DNA of 64,000 nt from Pelotomaculum propionicicum. GTDB lineage: Bacteria > Bacillota > Desulfotomaculia > Desulfotomaculales > Pelotomaculaceae. The stretch lies in contig NZ_QFFZ01000012.1 in assembly GCF_004369225.1 (NCBI RefSeq), positions 18,199-82,198 of the forward strand, written 5' to 3'. A program made the position numbers and the translations under genes. Shown here piece after piece: positions 63,875 to 64,000 of this stretch. The notes beneath the pieces are model-generated. The model had not been told where the DNA came from and did no database searches. It saw nothing but the letters and a program-made list of their open reading frames with translations. The first letter of the stretch is position 1. Every line of letters begins with the position of its first letter.

Positions 63875-64000
63875 TTATTCTTTAACTCCTGTCACAACAC
63901 CGGCGCCCACAGTGCGGCCGCCTTCGCGAATGGCAAAGCGCAGGCCCTCTTCTATGGCGATCGGGGTGATCAGCGCGATGTCAATCTGGATGTTGTCACC
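63875..64000 (-). CDS. tuf: Elongation factor Tu, C-terminal end (cut by window edge)
   Basis: The last 41 residues, from [20 protein letters not shown] through [19 protein letters not shown] to KE and TAA at 63875, are the C-terminus of EF-Tu domain 3. It lies upstream of rpsJ, the str-S10 junction found in most Firmicutes. The rest is outside the window. Confidence 0.96.
   Translation of the reverse strand, partial: GDNIQIDIALITPIAIEEGLRFAIREGGRTVGAGVVTGVKE

Overview
The window is ordinary low-to-mid GC Firmicutes chromosome, most likely a strictly anaerobic Clostridia of the Peptococcaceae / Desulfotomaculum-Pelotomaculum type. This is inferred, not proven. It rests on the gene order S10-spc-alpha operon, ecfA1-ecfA2-ecfT, truA, rplM-rpsI; a KOW-domain protein beside map; cwlD and an Amj-type lipid II flippase; a YcdB/SLH surface protein; the DUF1659-DUF2922-YvrJ trio; and Shine-Dalgarno sequences of the AGGAGG type. 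No tRNA, rRNA or CRISPR array is visible.

Layout. (1) 1-12350: iron-sulfur, sulfur and cofactor genes, nearly all on the minus strand: an Rrf2/IscR-like regulator, fdhD, a cysteine desulfurase, nadA, cysK-cysE and a ThiF/MoeB enzyme. A second, partly decayed copy of the desulfurase and the 3' end of fdhD lies at the left edge. Three promoters here share an identical 10-base box. (2) 12351-12890: gene remnants, including UvrA-like pieces on both strands. (3) 12970-21886: htrA, corA behind an M-box magnesium riboswitch, a nitronate monooxygenase-like enzyme, two transporters, a frameshifted envelope coiled-coil gene and galE. (4) 22044-25679: a three-subunit molybdenum hydroxylase. (5) 25883-27450: a small membrane protein, a HicAB toxin-antitoxin pair between two yvrJ remnants, and a possible structured RNA. 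(6) 27640-36708: an AT-richer accessory island with two SLC13 anion transporters, two tandem Old-Yellow-Enzyme-type flavin/Fe-S reductases, a LysR regulator and a transposase relic. (7) 37309-41938: the yvrJ/DUF2922/DUF1659 operon, a small membrane protein, a geranylgeranyl-reductase-family flavoprotein, cwlD and amj. (8) 42221-64000: the ribosomal protein superoperon, read right to left from tuf (partial) to rpsI.

How the genes work together. Region 1 fits a unit that mobilises cysteine sulfur (NifS) for the NadA cluster and for FdhD-dependent formate dehydrogenase maturation, with cysteine supplied by CysE and CysK and control by a cluster-sensing Rrf2 protein. Region 6 looks like a complete module for importing an organic anion and reducing an activated double bond, which is the best candidate here for an undescribed pathway. 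Region 8 supplies translation, secretion (SecY), transcription (RpoA) and vitamin uptake (ECF). Its spacers are filled by long hairpin-forming repeats whose two arms and cores change together while staying complementary, the most striking non-coding structure in the window.
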